From Anthopleura xanthogrammica (taxonomy: Eukaryota > Cnidaria > Anthozoa > Actiniaria > Actiniidae), in contig OZ025219.1 of NCBI GenBank assembly GCA_964019055.1, positions 6,862,888 to 6,926,887 on the forward strand: DNA of 64,000 nt, read 5' to 3'. Every line of letters begins with the position of its first letter. The stretch's first letter is position 1. Under the pieces are notes generated by a model. That model made no database searches and was not told the origin of the DNA. It saw nothing but the letters and a program-made list of their open reading frames with translations. Below, one piece after another: positions 1 through 12,900 of the stretch. The translations under genes were made by a program, and so were the position numbers.

Positions 1-3000
1 AAACGCGCTGAATCGCTGCACGAAGAGAAAGAATCTGTAGAACAGCAACGACAAGAACTGGAGAATTCTTTAAGGGAAGCGAAATCAGAAAATGAAAAAT
101 TAAATAGATCTTTATCTGAGAATGAACAGACTAGGCAACATTTAGAGGAAGAAGTAGCCAAGGTGCTTGCTGATAAAGGACATGTGTGTCAGCGCTTGAG
201 GGAGGATTTTGAACTTGCTTTTAAGGAAAAAGAAGATGTTTTGCAGAATTTGAAGAGTAAACTCGATGAAGCTAGAGAAGAGAAAGATTTGGCGACGATT
301 GAGTCAAAGAAGGGGAGAAAAGAATTGGATCGACTGAAGGAAGATTTCGAAAAGGTAATCCAAGATAAGGATGAAATCTTACTCAACTTGAGAGAGAAGC
401 TCGATGAAATGCGCACTGAACGAAACCAAATAGAAGAAGAATTAAAGAAGGAATTTGTTGGGTCTCAAAGCTCTCTGGAAGATAAGATCAGAGATCTGGA
501 ACAAGCGATCGAAAAGGCTCATGCAGAAAAAGACGAAATGTTCAAGCGGTTGGTGGCAGATTCTGAGAAAGGCAAAGAGGAGCATGGTGAGGGATTACAA
601 AGGGAGTTTGAAGTTATTCAGGCTGAGAAAGATGCTTTGATACAAGAATTACAATCAAGTGTAGAACAACTTCGAGAAGAGCTAAAGGAAGTACGCAACG
701 AGAAAGAGGTCCTTGAATCTGAGCTACGAAAATCGAAAGAAGATATTGTATTGCTGCAGGAAAACGTTGATCAAGAGAAGAAAACTCGAGAAAGCTTGGA
801 AGAAAAACTGGAACTTGAAATGAAAAGATTCCAAGAAGAGCTTGAAGAAACCATGGAATCCTCGAAATTGAAAGTTGAAGAGCTCACAACAGAAAAAAAC
901 GCTGCTCTCGAAGAAGCTCGTGAAAAAGTTCATGAACTCAAAGAAGAAGGAGTAAAGCTTGAACTTGCTCTTTCGGAAAGAGAAGAAGAACTCTTACGGA
1001 TCAATAAAGAACTAGAAGAAGCAAAGGAAAACTTCATTGGGAATAAGGAAGAGCTTGAGAAGAAAGAAAGTACCATACATGAACTGAACCAAGAAATAAG
1101 TCGCCTGAATGAAGTTATCGATGAAAATATACAGGACAATGCAACGCGCAATGATCTGATATCAGAGAAGACCAAGGAAGTGGATGAGCTAACGCAACAG
1201 CTCAAAGAACAGACAACAGCAACTAACACTTTGAGTGAACAATTAGAGCTGCTAAATAAATCAGATCAAGAAAAGAGGGAAGAATTAGAAGGTTTGAATC
1301 GTGTTATTGAAGAACTGAACAAGGACAAGATCGATCTAAATGGTAAAATTGAGTTGCTTGAAATGCAAGTCAGGAATTTTGAAAGTTCATCTACTGCGGT
1401 GCAGCCACATGATGATAAAATAAAGATGCTTGAAGAAGCAAAGGAATCCCTGCGGCAAAGGAATCAAGAACTAGAAGTCCAGCTAAAGAGCGTCGTTGTT
1501 CCCGAGACAAGCTCACTTCAAACTGAAGCACTTCCTCCTTGCGTAGATACGACCACAGGCTTTCAACCAGAGGAACTTAACAACTTGAGAAACGAGCTTA
1601 ATACGTCCCAGTCTGAATTACAGAAAATAAAAGATATAAATGAGAAACTCAAGAAGAAACTGAGACAAGTTCTGAAGAAGCGAGGGAAAGGTGAAGATGA
1701 TGATGGAGTTGACGACGTTGGATCACTGAAAGATGAACTACAAAAGGCTCGGGAAGATAAGATCAACGGAGAAAAGACTTGTCAGGAACTCCGCATAGAA
1801 CTGGATCAGGTTGTCCGTGAGAGAGAGAAAATTGTCAATGACTTGAGAGCGAAAATGCAACATATTCTGGAGGAGAAGGACAAGTGTGAAAACCTGAACG
1901 ACAAGTACGAAAAGTTGGTAGAAGAAAAGGAAAAAAGTATCAAAGAAATGAAGGATGAAATTGTTCTGCTTGAAAAGGGTACTGCCATTGAAGAGAAAAA
2001 CTTAATGATTACGAAACTTGAGGATGAGATCAAAGAGCTTGATGAAAATCATGAGAAGGCGATGCAAGATGTGAAATCTGAACTCGAAGAATCATTATCG
2101 CAGCAAGCCATTGCTCTAGACCTAAAAGAGTCAGCCCTTGGGATTGCCAATCAGAAAATCGAAAAACTCAACAGTGATAATGAAAAACTTGCCAAAGATA
2201 GGGAGAATATCGATGAACTTCGTCGGAACTTTGACCACATTGTATCAGGTCTACGTGAAGACTTGGAGCATGCTCTTCAGGGCAAGTCAGCCGCTGACCA
2301 ACTGGCTTACGAATTCCAAGTCCAGTTAAGACGTCTGGAGGCTCAATCTGGAGATAAGACATTGCCAACGATGAAGGATGCTTCAGTTGATTGCATAGAT
2401 ATTGAAGATAGTAGAATCCTGGAAAAGGAGAAAGAGATCGAAAACTATGTTGTGGAGCTTGAAGCTTTAAGAGAAGAGGCAAGTGGTTTGAAGGCTGAAT
2501 TGGATCGGTTGAATGAACAAACAGCCAAAGACGTAAGCCAAGAATCAGGTGAAGGAAATGCAGCTTCTGAAGAGGAAGACACGAAGCCAACAGTGAAGAG
2601 CCTTCAGGAAGAGCTGAAAGAGCTTAACTCGGCCAACGAAGAGCTGAAACAAAAACTGAGTGATCTACGAGAAAACTTTAGCACAGATCTGTCCCAGGTT
2701 GAACAAGACCTCGAAACTACAGAGAATGACAACCTTTCGCTCAAAAATGAATTAATCGATAAAGATAATTTTTTAAAGGAAAGCGAGAAGGCCAAAGCTG
2801 AGATGGAACACATTCTTCAGGGACTGCGAGAAGATTTACAAGAAGCAATGAACGACAAAGTAGAAAAAGACAGAGCTCTGCATAAACTAAGAATCGAAAC
2901 AGATCGCTTGCGAAAACAGATTCCTTCCAAAGGGAAGCCGGTGCCGGTTATTCTTCCCTTTGAAATCAAGCAAGTTGGCGAGAGTTCACCCGTGGATGAA

Positions 3001-6000
3001 AGCTTTGGAACTAGTTACATGCAAGACTTCTTGAATATGTCAAGTGAAGAGCCACAGAAGTTAGCATTGCTGCCTGAAAACGAGTTGCCACTAAAATCTT
3101 CAAAAGAAAAGGACTCCGTTTCCATGAAAGACCAAGGCGTCAATACTGACGAAGTCCAGGTACTTGAGAAGTCAAATATCGAAGAAGAAATGCTTCAAGA
3201 TACAGCCAAGAAAAGCGAACTAGAAAAGAAGTTACAACAGCAGACAAAAATTAATTCCAAATTAAAACACATGGTCAAAAATCTGAAGTCTGAGGCTGAA
3301 AATTTGAATGAAGACTTCGGGAGGGTTGCCAATGAAAGCTTAGAAAAGGAGCAACGGTTGAAAGACTTGAGGTCTGAAATGGCCGCTTTAGTCAAAGATA
3401 AAGAAGAGATGATTAATGGATTTCGAGAAAGGTTGCATGCTCTAACTAATGACAAAGGTAAAGTGGTTGATAACCTAAAGTTTGAGTACGAAGAGCTCTT
3501 GTCACAGAAAGATTCGGATATCCAGTTTATTCAGAACGAACTAGAGACAAGTCAAGGACAATTAGAATTGAAAACCAACGATCTCGCTGCCATTACATCC
3601 AATTATGAAGAATGCCTTGATGTTAAGAATGACTTAGAAATAAAAGCCAAGAGATTGGAAACAGAAACGTCAGATTTGAGAAATGCTAACGAGAAACTAC
3701 AAGAACGTTTGAATTCTGTAACGGAACATGCCAAAGGTCTTGATGAAGAGAATTCAGAGTTTGGCCGCAGAAATGCCGATCTTGAAGACATCGTATCAAA
3801 CCTTCGAAAAGATCTTGATGTCATTGTTGCTCATCGAGCAGAACTTGAACAGAAGTTAGCTGATTCAGAAAGTCTTATCAGTAGCTTGCGCGAGGAAATA
3901 GAAAGTTCGACGGAGGATGCAAAAGAAAGTCTTGTTTCGAAGCTAAGAGAAAAAGTTTCAGCAAGTGAGACGAAGCTTAAAGATCTTGGTAATAGTCTGC
4001 AAGAAACTAAAAAAGAGATGGCACTTCAGAGAGAGGGATTTGAAGAATCTTACCGAAACATAGTCGAAGAGAAGGAAATCATCCTTGCGGACAAACTGCA
4101 GTGTGAACAGAGAGTGAAAGACTTGAGATTGGAAATGGAAAAGTTTGTGAAAGAGAGGGACGAAATTGTAGAAAACTTGAAATCTAAGATGAAGCAGGCA
4201 GTTGACGAGCAAGGAGGGCGCTCAGAAGGCTTGAAGAGTGAATACGAAAAGATGCTTGATGAGAAAGAGAATTTGATCAACGAAAATTCAGATGAAATAT
4301 CCAAGCTCAAAGAAGAAGTTGCAGCAGTGGTCAACGAAAAAGACGAAATCTTAGCTGAGATGTTACAACTTGACCGAGAAATCAACGGTTTGAATCAAGA
4401 CAAAGACTTTCTAGGTAGAGAGTGCGATGAGCTAAGAGAAAGGTTAGGAACTTCGTTGAACGATAGAGCAAAGGTGCAACAAACATTGAATACACAGGCC
4501 GAGAACCTAGTGCAGCTGAATGAAGAGGTCAGCAATCTAAGACAGCAGTTAGATGAATCAGACTCCAAGAAAATGGTCGAAGAGATGCAGAAAGGCTATA
4601 ATGAAATGGCGATGCAAAATGATCGGCTGCGAGACGAGGCGGATAATGCCATCAAGGAAAAAGAACTATATCGCACAAAGATTAAAAAGGACCACGAACG
4701 AATCAACACTGCTTTAACATTTGATTTAGAACAAGCTAGAGCTCAGAGTCTTGAACGAGAAAAGACGATTCAGTTATTACGCCTTGAAGTCGAGGGTGTT
4801 GTCAAGGAGAAAGAAAATCTGGCGGCAAAATTGAGAGCCGCGTTGGAAAAGCGAGAAGTTTCCGTTCCTTTGACAAGTGAGGGTCCAAACCATGAAGGAT
4901 TTGCAAACACTTTGCAAGAAATGAAGTCAGAAATGAATAAAATTTCTAAAGAATATCACAAAACCAGGAAAGAAAAAGACCAACTTTATACCAAGTTCCA
5001 AAGAGTGAGTGAAGGACTTAGAAAGGACTTGCAAACGTGTCTTAAAGAGAATGAGGATCTCTCCAAAAAAGTTGAGAAACTTGATTCTGAAAACAGAGGA
5101 CTGAAACAGTCGCTGAGAGAAAAGGAATCCGCAATTTTTCAAATCAAGAAAAACTTTGAACACATCGGACATGGCTGGAGATCAGATCTAGACCAAGCGA
5201 GAAGTGAACGTGATGAAGCGAACAAGAAACTAAAAGCACTGCAGGATAAAAAGTTGGGAGTGGACTCTGGAAAGAAAGAGAGCGAAGAAGATATTTCTCC
5301 TTTACTAAGCGAGTTGCAGTCGAAGCTAAATATTCTCGGAATGGAAAATCAAAAATTACAAGAAAGACGAGCCAAGGACGAAGCTTCCTGCAACGAGTTC
5401 GCTGCTCGAATAAATGAACTGGAGCAACAAAAGAATATATTGGAGTACGAACTTGAAAATAACAGAAGTATGTTGAGTTCATTAACGAAAGAGGACACCG
5501 AGAGGAAACAGGAGCTGCCACTGAAGACATTGCCACAGGTACCGTACAAAAAAAATGTAAAATAACTTAGAGGGTGACACGTGTCAGTCGCATCTGATAA
5601 ACTTGTGGTCCTCTATGTTTAACGTCCCTGCTATTTTAAGATTCTGAGTTTGGGATTTGAACCCAAGACCTCCCGCGCAAAAGTTCGGTGCCCAGCCAAC
5701 TGAGCCAACCGGGAGGCATATCTTTTTGAGCCAATATCAATTGAGCCAACCCACCAACCCAAGTACAGTGGAAATTGATGTTGCTGGGCAGAAAATAAAT
5801 CCATTTATGCAAAAACTCTTGTTGCGTCCTCCGAAATTTGGCTGAATTTGGTCGTATGTGATTCAGAACTTTTGGACGCAATATCTTTTATAAAGCGGCA
5901 TGATCTTTGTCTCAGATGAGGACAGGGCTGCACGACATTTTTCCTTCATGTGAAACCTACTTTGAATGACCTTGTTTCTTGTGTTCACTGTTTAATTTCT

Positions 6001-6733
6001 CAGGACCAGGTAGTTGAGGAACTCACTGAAATAGTTATCGACCAAACCCTACAATCACCCGTTGAAAGTATCGATGTCTCGAGCTTGAACGAAAGGTAAT
6101 ATACTTTGATATTTCTTGTTGATATTAGAAATTCTAAATTCTGTTTCTCTAATAGTAGAAAGTGGAAGTAAGCTTTTTAAACTAGACGTCCTCGAGACGT
6201 GTACTCGGGCTTCTAAGGTCTTGTTGCTGGGCTCTGGTGTATGCTGTGTGTTAGATACCCGCATTTGTGACGGATAGAAGAAGAAAAATGCCATTCTATT
6301 TACGGATATTTTACAGGAAGACCGAGTAAAATGAATTTGAATGGCCATTTGAATTATTTACTGGACACTTTTTAAATGAGATTTTAATTTCATCGCATAG
6401 GCTTGACGAAACCTGTAGATTATACGATGAAAAATGCCTCGAGTGTAATGAAATCCAGGTAAGGTTTTACTGATCTGCTATATACCAAGTCTGGAATAAT
6501 GGTTATGATGAAAGTTTTGCAGATGATTATGATCTGATGATAATGATTATTCGATAATAATTAATTTGATAATGATGGTAGTACGTATGCTGACAGAGTT
6601 GATAATGAAGCGATAGTGTTGAAGAGGATCACGGTGTTAATGATGATGATCTCGAGAAGTTTTTGTTGATGATGATGTTGATGATGATGTTATTGATGAT
6701 GTTATTGATGTCGATGATGATGATGATGACGTC

Positions 6734-6770
<37 letters not shown>

Positions 6771-6807
6771 GTGATGATGGTGATGATGGTGATGATGGTG
6801 ATGATGG

Positions 6808-6891
<84 letters not shown>

Positions 6892-7905
6892 TGACGACAA
6901 TGATGACGACAATGATGACGATGCTGTTAATGTTTATGACGTTGGTATTATGATGATAATTTGTTTTTCTTGTTCATACTCTACTTCAGGATCAACTAAG
7001 AGAGGAGAGAGAAGCGAGAACCGAGCTGGAAAAACGTCTGACTCAAACAGAAGAACAATTACGACAAAAACGACCATCATCATCATCATCATCATCACAG
7101 GTAGTTTTACCCTCTGTTGTAAACATATAATACCAGCTTGAATTCTGCGCTTTCTACTTTTGGCAAACAATCTCTCTCATCCACTTTTCCTTTTTATTCT
7201 CTTTCAGTTTGCTATTGATATCGAAGATATTCAAAGTCCTACCACAAGCGATGAAGGAGGACAAAAACTCTATCAATACACAGCTTCAAATATTGGTAAA
7301 CAGCTTTCTCTTTGCCCCAATCCATAGTTTTTAGTTTCTTGGACTCCAGGACCCAACAAGTGTCGGTGGGGGGAGGAGGGAGGGGCAGAGGGAGTGGAAT
7401 AAGGTGGGGCTTAACCTCTGTCACCATGCCCCGGTATTTCCTATTCTGCAAGAAACCCTTCTTTATTTCAAGGGTTTCTAGTGGTTAGGTGTGGCTGGCG
7501 ATAGTTTTCTTGGTTTTAGTTTAAATTTCCTTTTTTCCAGGTCGTCATGCAAAGTCATCCGCTTCATATTTTGGTAGACTTTTTAGAAGAAGGTAAGTGT
7601 ATGCGTGTATAGATTATTTTAACGTAGGCCAAATTGAAAAACCATGATCATACTGAGATTTTACACTATAAAAAAGAAAACTCGGTGGCAAGATCCAGTT
7701 CAGTTAGTAAACCTTGTTGTTAATATGCTACTCGCCATATGCATAACTGATCAGGATACCAATAATTATTCTCAATCCTTTTTCATAAAACCTTTCATTC
7801 ATTAGCATGAAACCACGTGGTATAGCAAGATCAGCTTTCGTTGGCTACACCCTGCTTGTCCACGCCTTGGCGCTGATGTTTTTACTGAAACTTGTCACAG
7901 GATAA
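1..7905 (+). CDS. Giantin/golgin-like giant coiled-coil Golgi membrane protein, 3' part (5'-partial)
   Basis: The reading frame is open from base 1, so the start lies upstream. Exons by frame and GT/AG: 1-5538, 6004-6095, 6401-6458, 6990-7100, 7208-7295, 7541-7592, 7806-7905. They total 6039 bases, 2012 residues plus stop, with phases matching at every junction. Residues 1 to about 1850 are almost uninterrupted Glu/Lys/Leu heptad coiled coil with a degenerate repeat. The last exons hold a Ser run (from a TCA run at 7077-7097), a basic stretch (RLFRR) and a final hydrophobic helix (7834-7896) containing YTLLVH, then stop. A C-terminal tail anchor with conserved Tyr and His is known for giantin, CASP and golgin-84; with this length, giantin (GOLGB1) fits best. 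Expected role: Golgi rim tethering, coiled coil facing the cytosol. The unspliced frame would stop at 5563-5565, but CAG|GT at 5538 is a good donor. Fairly sure of the family, less so of orthology. Confidence 0.75.
5643..5890 (-). repeat. tRNA-derived SINE-like element in giantin-like intron 1
   Basis: Read on the minus strand, 5720 down to about 5645 has a box-A-like stretch (TGGCTCAGTTGG) and a box-B-like stretch (GGTTCAAATCC) at tRNA spacing. No closing acceptor stem is visible, so this is a tRNA-derived SINE head rather than a functional tRNA. The rest, to about 5890, has no recognisable content. It lies in the intron 5539-6003. Confidence 0.55.
6655..6935. repeat. (GAT)n trinucleotide microsatellite in intron
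   Basis: Imperfect GAT/ATG repeat with GGT, GAC and GTC variant blocks, within the intron 6459-6989. Long met-rich and ser-rich frames on both strands come only from the repeat and are not genes. Confidence 0.95.
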
Positions 7906-9919
7906 TCCTGTCACTTTATATTATACATATATAGGTAAGAAATGGAACAAAAATGGTAGTCATTTACACCGTTCTTGCGCAATTTTAACAATGTATGTGA
8001 TTCAAATCTGTAGAAGTCACACCATTCCCACCCCCAGGGTCTTCGTTCCTCGTAGAAGCAAACAAAAAAAACGCAAGTTCTGGGATGGGATTGAAGTTGC
8101 ACGCTCGCCTGTCACGTGAATGTATGACACAGGTAGCCCAAGTGCAGGCAATTTGCGTATTGCTTTATGATGTAACAGTTAAACTAACCAAGTTTGGCAT
8201 AAAACTGGAAAAAGGCGTTAAAGTTGCATTCGCTGCATAGCGAATTGATACATCCTGCCCTTATGCATTGCCATACAATAAAGGAGTGCAACTATTTAAC
8301 ATTCTCCTTTTTTTTTCAGATTTAAGTTCGCACAATTCTAACATTAATTCTTCACAAGAATATCTTTTATCATCCATCTTGAAGTCCATATCAAGTCGCC
8401 CAATCTTGAACATACAGTTATTTTATTCTCAAATTGAATTCTGCTTCAGTAATACCAAATTCTATTTATTTTAAGAATGGTAATAATAATATTAATACTG
8501 CATGGGGTTGACCGTTGGACATGCTAGGAAAAAAAATTCCTCAACAAAATAAATAGCAACAGAAGCTTATTAAAATATATAAAATAGAATAATTAAAATA
8601 GTATAGGTTTAAGAAGTTTTTGAGCCTTGAGAAGGGTTTATGCCAAGTCAGGCATGACGTCGACGCTATGCGCATTGCATTATGGGATCGGTAAAAAAAA
8701 ACGTCATTTTGTATGATCCCACGAGGCATTGAACTACATTGGGGTATACTTGCCGAAGGCCATTTTATAGTAGTAATAGTATTATATTTTTAAAGAGACA
8801 ATTGTTTTTGGTTTAAAGTGCACGCGCAGGCTACAGTGATTGGCTAGATGCATGTCGGGTTGATATTTGTATTAAAAGGATAAATCGCATGGGGGGATTA
8901 AGGTTGACGCTGGCTAAAGAAATCGCAGGTTCTTGTGAAACCTGAACAACAGCGACGCAACGAATTGCGTTATTTTTGAAGTATATTGAGGGCCAAAAGA
9001 AATAATTTATATAATTGATAAAAGAAGAAGGATAAAGATGAAAATAATAAAGAAATTTAAGTTTATTTAATTCATGAATCCTAAAATTTCTTTTAGAGTG
9101 ATTTTATTTGGCCAAATATTTATTAGGCATTGACTAAGATCGAACTCAGGGGGTGCTACATTGTTTTTATTCCTCTGGGGAATGTTGAGGTTGGTAGGGT
9201 GTACCCCCCCCCCCCCCCCCCCACGCCTCTAGATCAGATACTTCTGAATATCGCCCTAGACCAATTAATGAGTTTTTGTTTTTATTCTTTTTTATTTTAT
9301 ATTACATCCAATCTTATAATCTTTAGAATTAGTCATTACTGTAAACAACCTCTGGGCTGATCTAATCCAGGGCAGGGCTACCTCACAGATCAAACCCTGA
9401 AACAACCTCTGGGCTGATCAACTTCAGGGCTCGGCGAACTCGCAAATCGAATTGGAATCTAGTTTGTTAGGTTTTGCGGAGGGAGGAAAACCGGGAAAAA
9501 CCTTGAATTAAAGAAGATACTCGAGAAACTTTACTCACGTGTGATACCGATTCCAAAAATCGAGGCGAGAGGCGAGTGAAAATGAACTACCACTGTGGAA
9601 CAATTGATTCCTAAAAATACTTAAAGAAGGTTATATAAGGAGAAGAGATGATTTGGAAAATAATGAAACTCGCGATTTTTATTCTTGGAAATAGGTTCTG
9701 TAAATTAGCGGCTGAGGAAAATAAATGAAGTAAAAAAAAAACAAGACAAAAGGAATCGGGGAAAAAATCTGGGGAAAATGTAATTGGTAAACATTTAGCT
9801 GTCACATCTGTCAAAATTCAACCAATCGCGTTTGAATTGCATCACGTGACCAGGCACGAAAACACGGGAACTCGTGCAAAGGCCGTTTGAAGAAAAGGTT
9901 TGAAGAAGGTGAAGAAAAG
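7906..9919. other. Intergenic region between giantin-like gene and type I receptor gene
   Basis: This holds the 3' UTR of the upstream gene (candidate AATAAA at 8276-8281), a poly-C run at 9201-9222, and a SINE-like repeat at about 9340-9600 (separate entry). An E-box-like CACGTG lies at about 9843, 75 bases before the receptor start codon. No further coding exon could be supported. Confidence 0.5.
9340..9600. repeat. SINE-like family S1, copy A
   Basis: Shares blocks with copies at 11620-12080, 13240-13425 and 60425-60685. Common elements in order: a head containing GGGCTGATCAA, a block CAAATCGAAT, a purine-rich block GCGGAGGGAGGAAAACCGG, then CTTTACTCAC and a tail of the form GAGAGGCGAGTG. 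The first 70 bases (CCTCTGGGCTGATC) are duplicated in this copy. Confidence 0.65.
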
Positions 9920-12900
9920 ATGCTGAAGACCAAGTTAAACTCTCTTTTAACGACATTCCTATTCCTGGGAACCTTTATTATCACAGGTAAGAAGGAATTT
10001 GTTTGTTTACATCGTTGAATATTTCAGATAATTTGTTTTTAGAAGTGTTTGTAGGTTGTTTGATATCATGTTGCTATCAATGAAAATATTCGCCAATTCT
10101 ATCAGTGAAACTGAGTGAAAATATTACTATATCAAGCCTTGTTTTTCTTTAATAGTTTTCTTAATTCACTAAAGCCTAGAACGGTTCTTATATGTTTGAA
10201 ATATAGTGTAATTATATTTTAATTAGAGACATGACACAGTATAAATTGTTCGGTAAATTAACCTGAACTTTGCTTTTGACCAATTAACTGACTGCTATTT
10301 TTCTCGTATTGGTGTGTTGAATGTTCAATGATATCAGCTCCAGCAAGAGCTCGATAAAACTATAGAATTCTAATAAGGGCTTAGGGATAGTTTTATGCAT
10401 ATCTTTAAGATTTTATCGGTCATTTTAAGCATCCCGTTGAACTGATTTTTTCTAGCTTGCTCTAATGTTCTGTTTCAGAGTCTGTTTCTATAGGACTCGT
10501 TTAAAGGGACGAGGAGACTTGCAATTGATCACATATTAAACGTGAATGAAAATCTGGCAAAATCTATTTTCTGAAAATATAAATATAGGAGCCGTCGGTT
10601 CGTCCATTTGATTTTTAACTCGAATGAAAAGTGAGTTAGTTTTCGATTTGTATGATTTTTTGGGGGGATTGTCTCGAACGTGCATGCGTGGATGACTACG
10701 AGGCCCCATCTACACTACTGTGTTTTGATTGCGTTTGATAACACATGCTTTTCGATGCGTTTTGTCTTGCGTCTACTTTTTACCACTTTTTTCATTGCTA
10801 CGCGCTGATCGAGACAACAGTTACGACATGGAAAATGGGCAAAGACTTCCGTTACGTTTGTTGAACTTCTACAAAAGAACTGTCCTCCAATATGGCTGCC
10901 CGTCCTGTCTTTCACTCTTGGGATTGAGGAAAAACCGATGAACCAAACCTCTGACACTAAACTTTAACAGTATGCGACGTTCTTCCAAAACATACATTTA
11001 GAGCGGTTTTCGTATCTGTGGGGAAAATACGGTACTGATTTACAGTACGTACACGGTACGAAATGCCATAACACTGAAATGGCTTTCCATTGTCTTCCAG
11101 TAATTTATCCAATCACAATGCGTGGTTACGGCTGCGGTAAGATACGGTACGGCTACAGTACGGCTATGAATCTGCCGTACCGTTTCCCACTCATACGAAA
11201 AACACTCTATTGCATTTTAAAAGTTTTTCTCTAATTTTTAAGGGTACTGTGATGAAACTATTATCTGCGTTTGTGACTCTTGTCCGGAAACAAATTACAC
11301 CTGTGCTACAACCGACAGCTGTATTACTACCTTAAAACGAAGTTTCTTAGAGGACGAAGGCATGATAGAAAGAGGATGCGCTTCACACGAAGATATGATG
11401 TACTTTTGTGAGTACCCCGAGGAAGAGGATATTTACAATCGATACGTGCAACGACAGTGCTGTTACGAGGACTACTGCAATGGAAATGCCAGCATCACTT
11501 TTCCCGGTCCACTGACGACTTCTCCTCCAACCAGAAAAGGTATTTTTTTCTTTTCCATAGCTTACTTCGTAAACTGTCAAAACAATATAGCTACTTTCAA
11601 ATTTATTCATACCGTGAAGCAGCCTTGGGGTTGATCAAAGTCGGCCAAGCTAACTCACAGATCGAATTAGAATAAGCAATGTGCATCAAAGCTCACAAAG
11701 CACTCTGGGAAACCAAGCCCTGCAAAAATGAAACAGGGAAATCAAAGGAAATATCAGAAAAAAATTACTCTGTTATTTTCGTCTGTTGAAATATTTACAT
11801 TTCCATAGAAAATGTTGGGGGGAAAATTATAAGATGAACTTTTAGAGGAGCCAAAAAAGCGTAAGGACTTGGTTTCTCATCATGCTTTGTGCTAGAAATT
11901 CGAGCTCGTGCACATTGGCTATTTAGTGAAGCCAGGGAGTAAAAGACCAAAGAACGCGGAGAAAAACCCTTGGATCAAGGGAGAGACGTAACAAACTCTA
12001 CTCACATGTGATGTCAGTCCGCGAATCTAATCCCAGACCCAAAAAGCGAGAGCCGAGTGTACTACCCGCTACATCACCCTCACCCTTGATTCTCTAAAAA
12101 GAAATTATTTTATATCACTTCACTTAAAAATGTACTTCAATCCCCCCCCCCCTTAATATTTTTGTCCCTTTTTTTTTTTTTTTTTTTAACTGCGTAAAAT
12201 TTTCTAAAGCTATCCCTGTTATTCATTTTTGATATACAGAACAGCAATACAACGACAAATTGACCCCAGTAATGGTAAGAAAAATCATTGGGGGAGTTTG
12301 TAGCTTTGTCTTCCTTATGACATTACTCATCATCTACAAGTGTAAGCGACATGTGGAAACGCCTGAGGAGACGTCAGCGGTGGGCTGTGCGTACGATGCC
12401 TCGTCAGGTGAGAAAAATGATTAGTAATACTACAATATGAGTGGCCGTGTTGTATTAGATATACAACCACGAGCCGAAGGCGAGTGATTGTATATCTGAT
12501 ACAACACGGACACGAATATTGTATATTACTTATGAAACGTCTAGGTGTATACATTCATGTTCTACTAAAATTTTAAAAATAAAATTGAATTTGGCTGAGA
12601 AAATTGGAGTTAAAGTTTATGCAAATCAGGACGATTTTGTATCAGATATACAACCTCCTCCACGGACAATGATTTCTATTGTGTTTTCCTCATTAATTAT
12701 TCATGAGTTTTATGAAATTACTTACAGAGCAGAAATCAGAGAGATCGATACAAAATGTATACAAGGATTGTGTAGCGCAGTGTTTAGTAAATATAGATTT
12801 AGAATGAATTAAGATTTCCCGGGGGGGGGGGGGGGGACTCCGATATGTGGGGCGGATGCTCGTCGTACCTTTTAGCGGTTACTTTTCGTTATTTGGTACT

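Noticed and set aside
5643..5720. Functional tRNA gene
   Set aside because: The internal boxes are present, but no acceptor-stem pairing closes the molecule.
5636..5881. 81-residue minus-strand frame in the giantin-like intron
   Set aside because: It overlaps a tRNA-like SINE head with A- and B-box motifs and has no independent support.
6637..6953. Poly-Ser and poly-Met frames
   Set aside because: Produced by the GAT microsatellite inside an intron.
7594..7596. In-frame stop of the giantin-like gene at the end of the 7541 exon
   Set aside because: The preceding AG|GTAAGT is an ideal donor, and splicing to 7806 adds a tail anchor typical of the family in the correct phase.
8320..8345. Alternative last exon of the giantin-like gene (acceptor TTTTTTTTCAG)
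   Set aside because: It would add only seven residues, with no meaning; the exon at 7806 gives a recognisable C-terminus.
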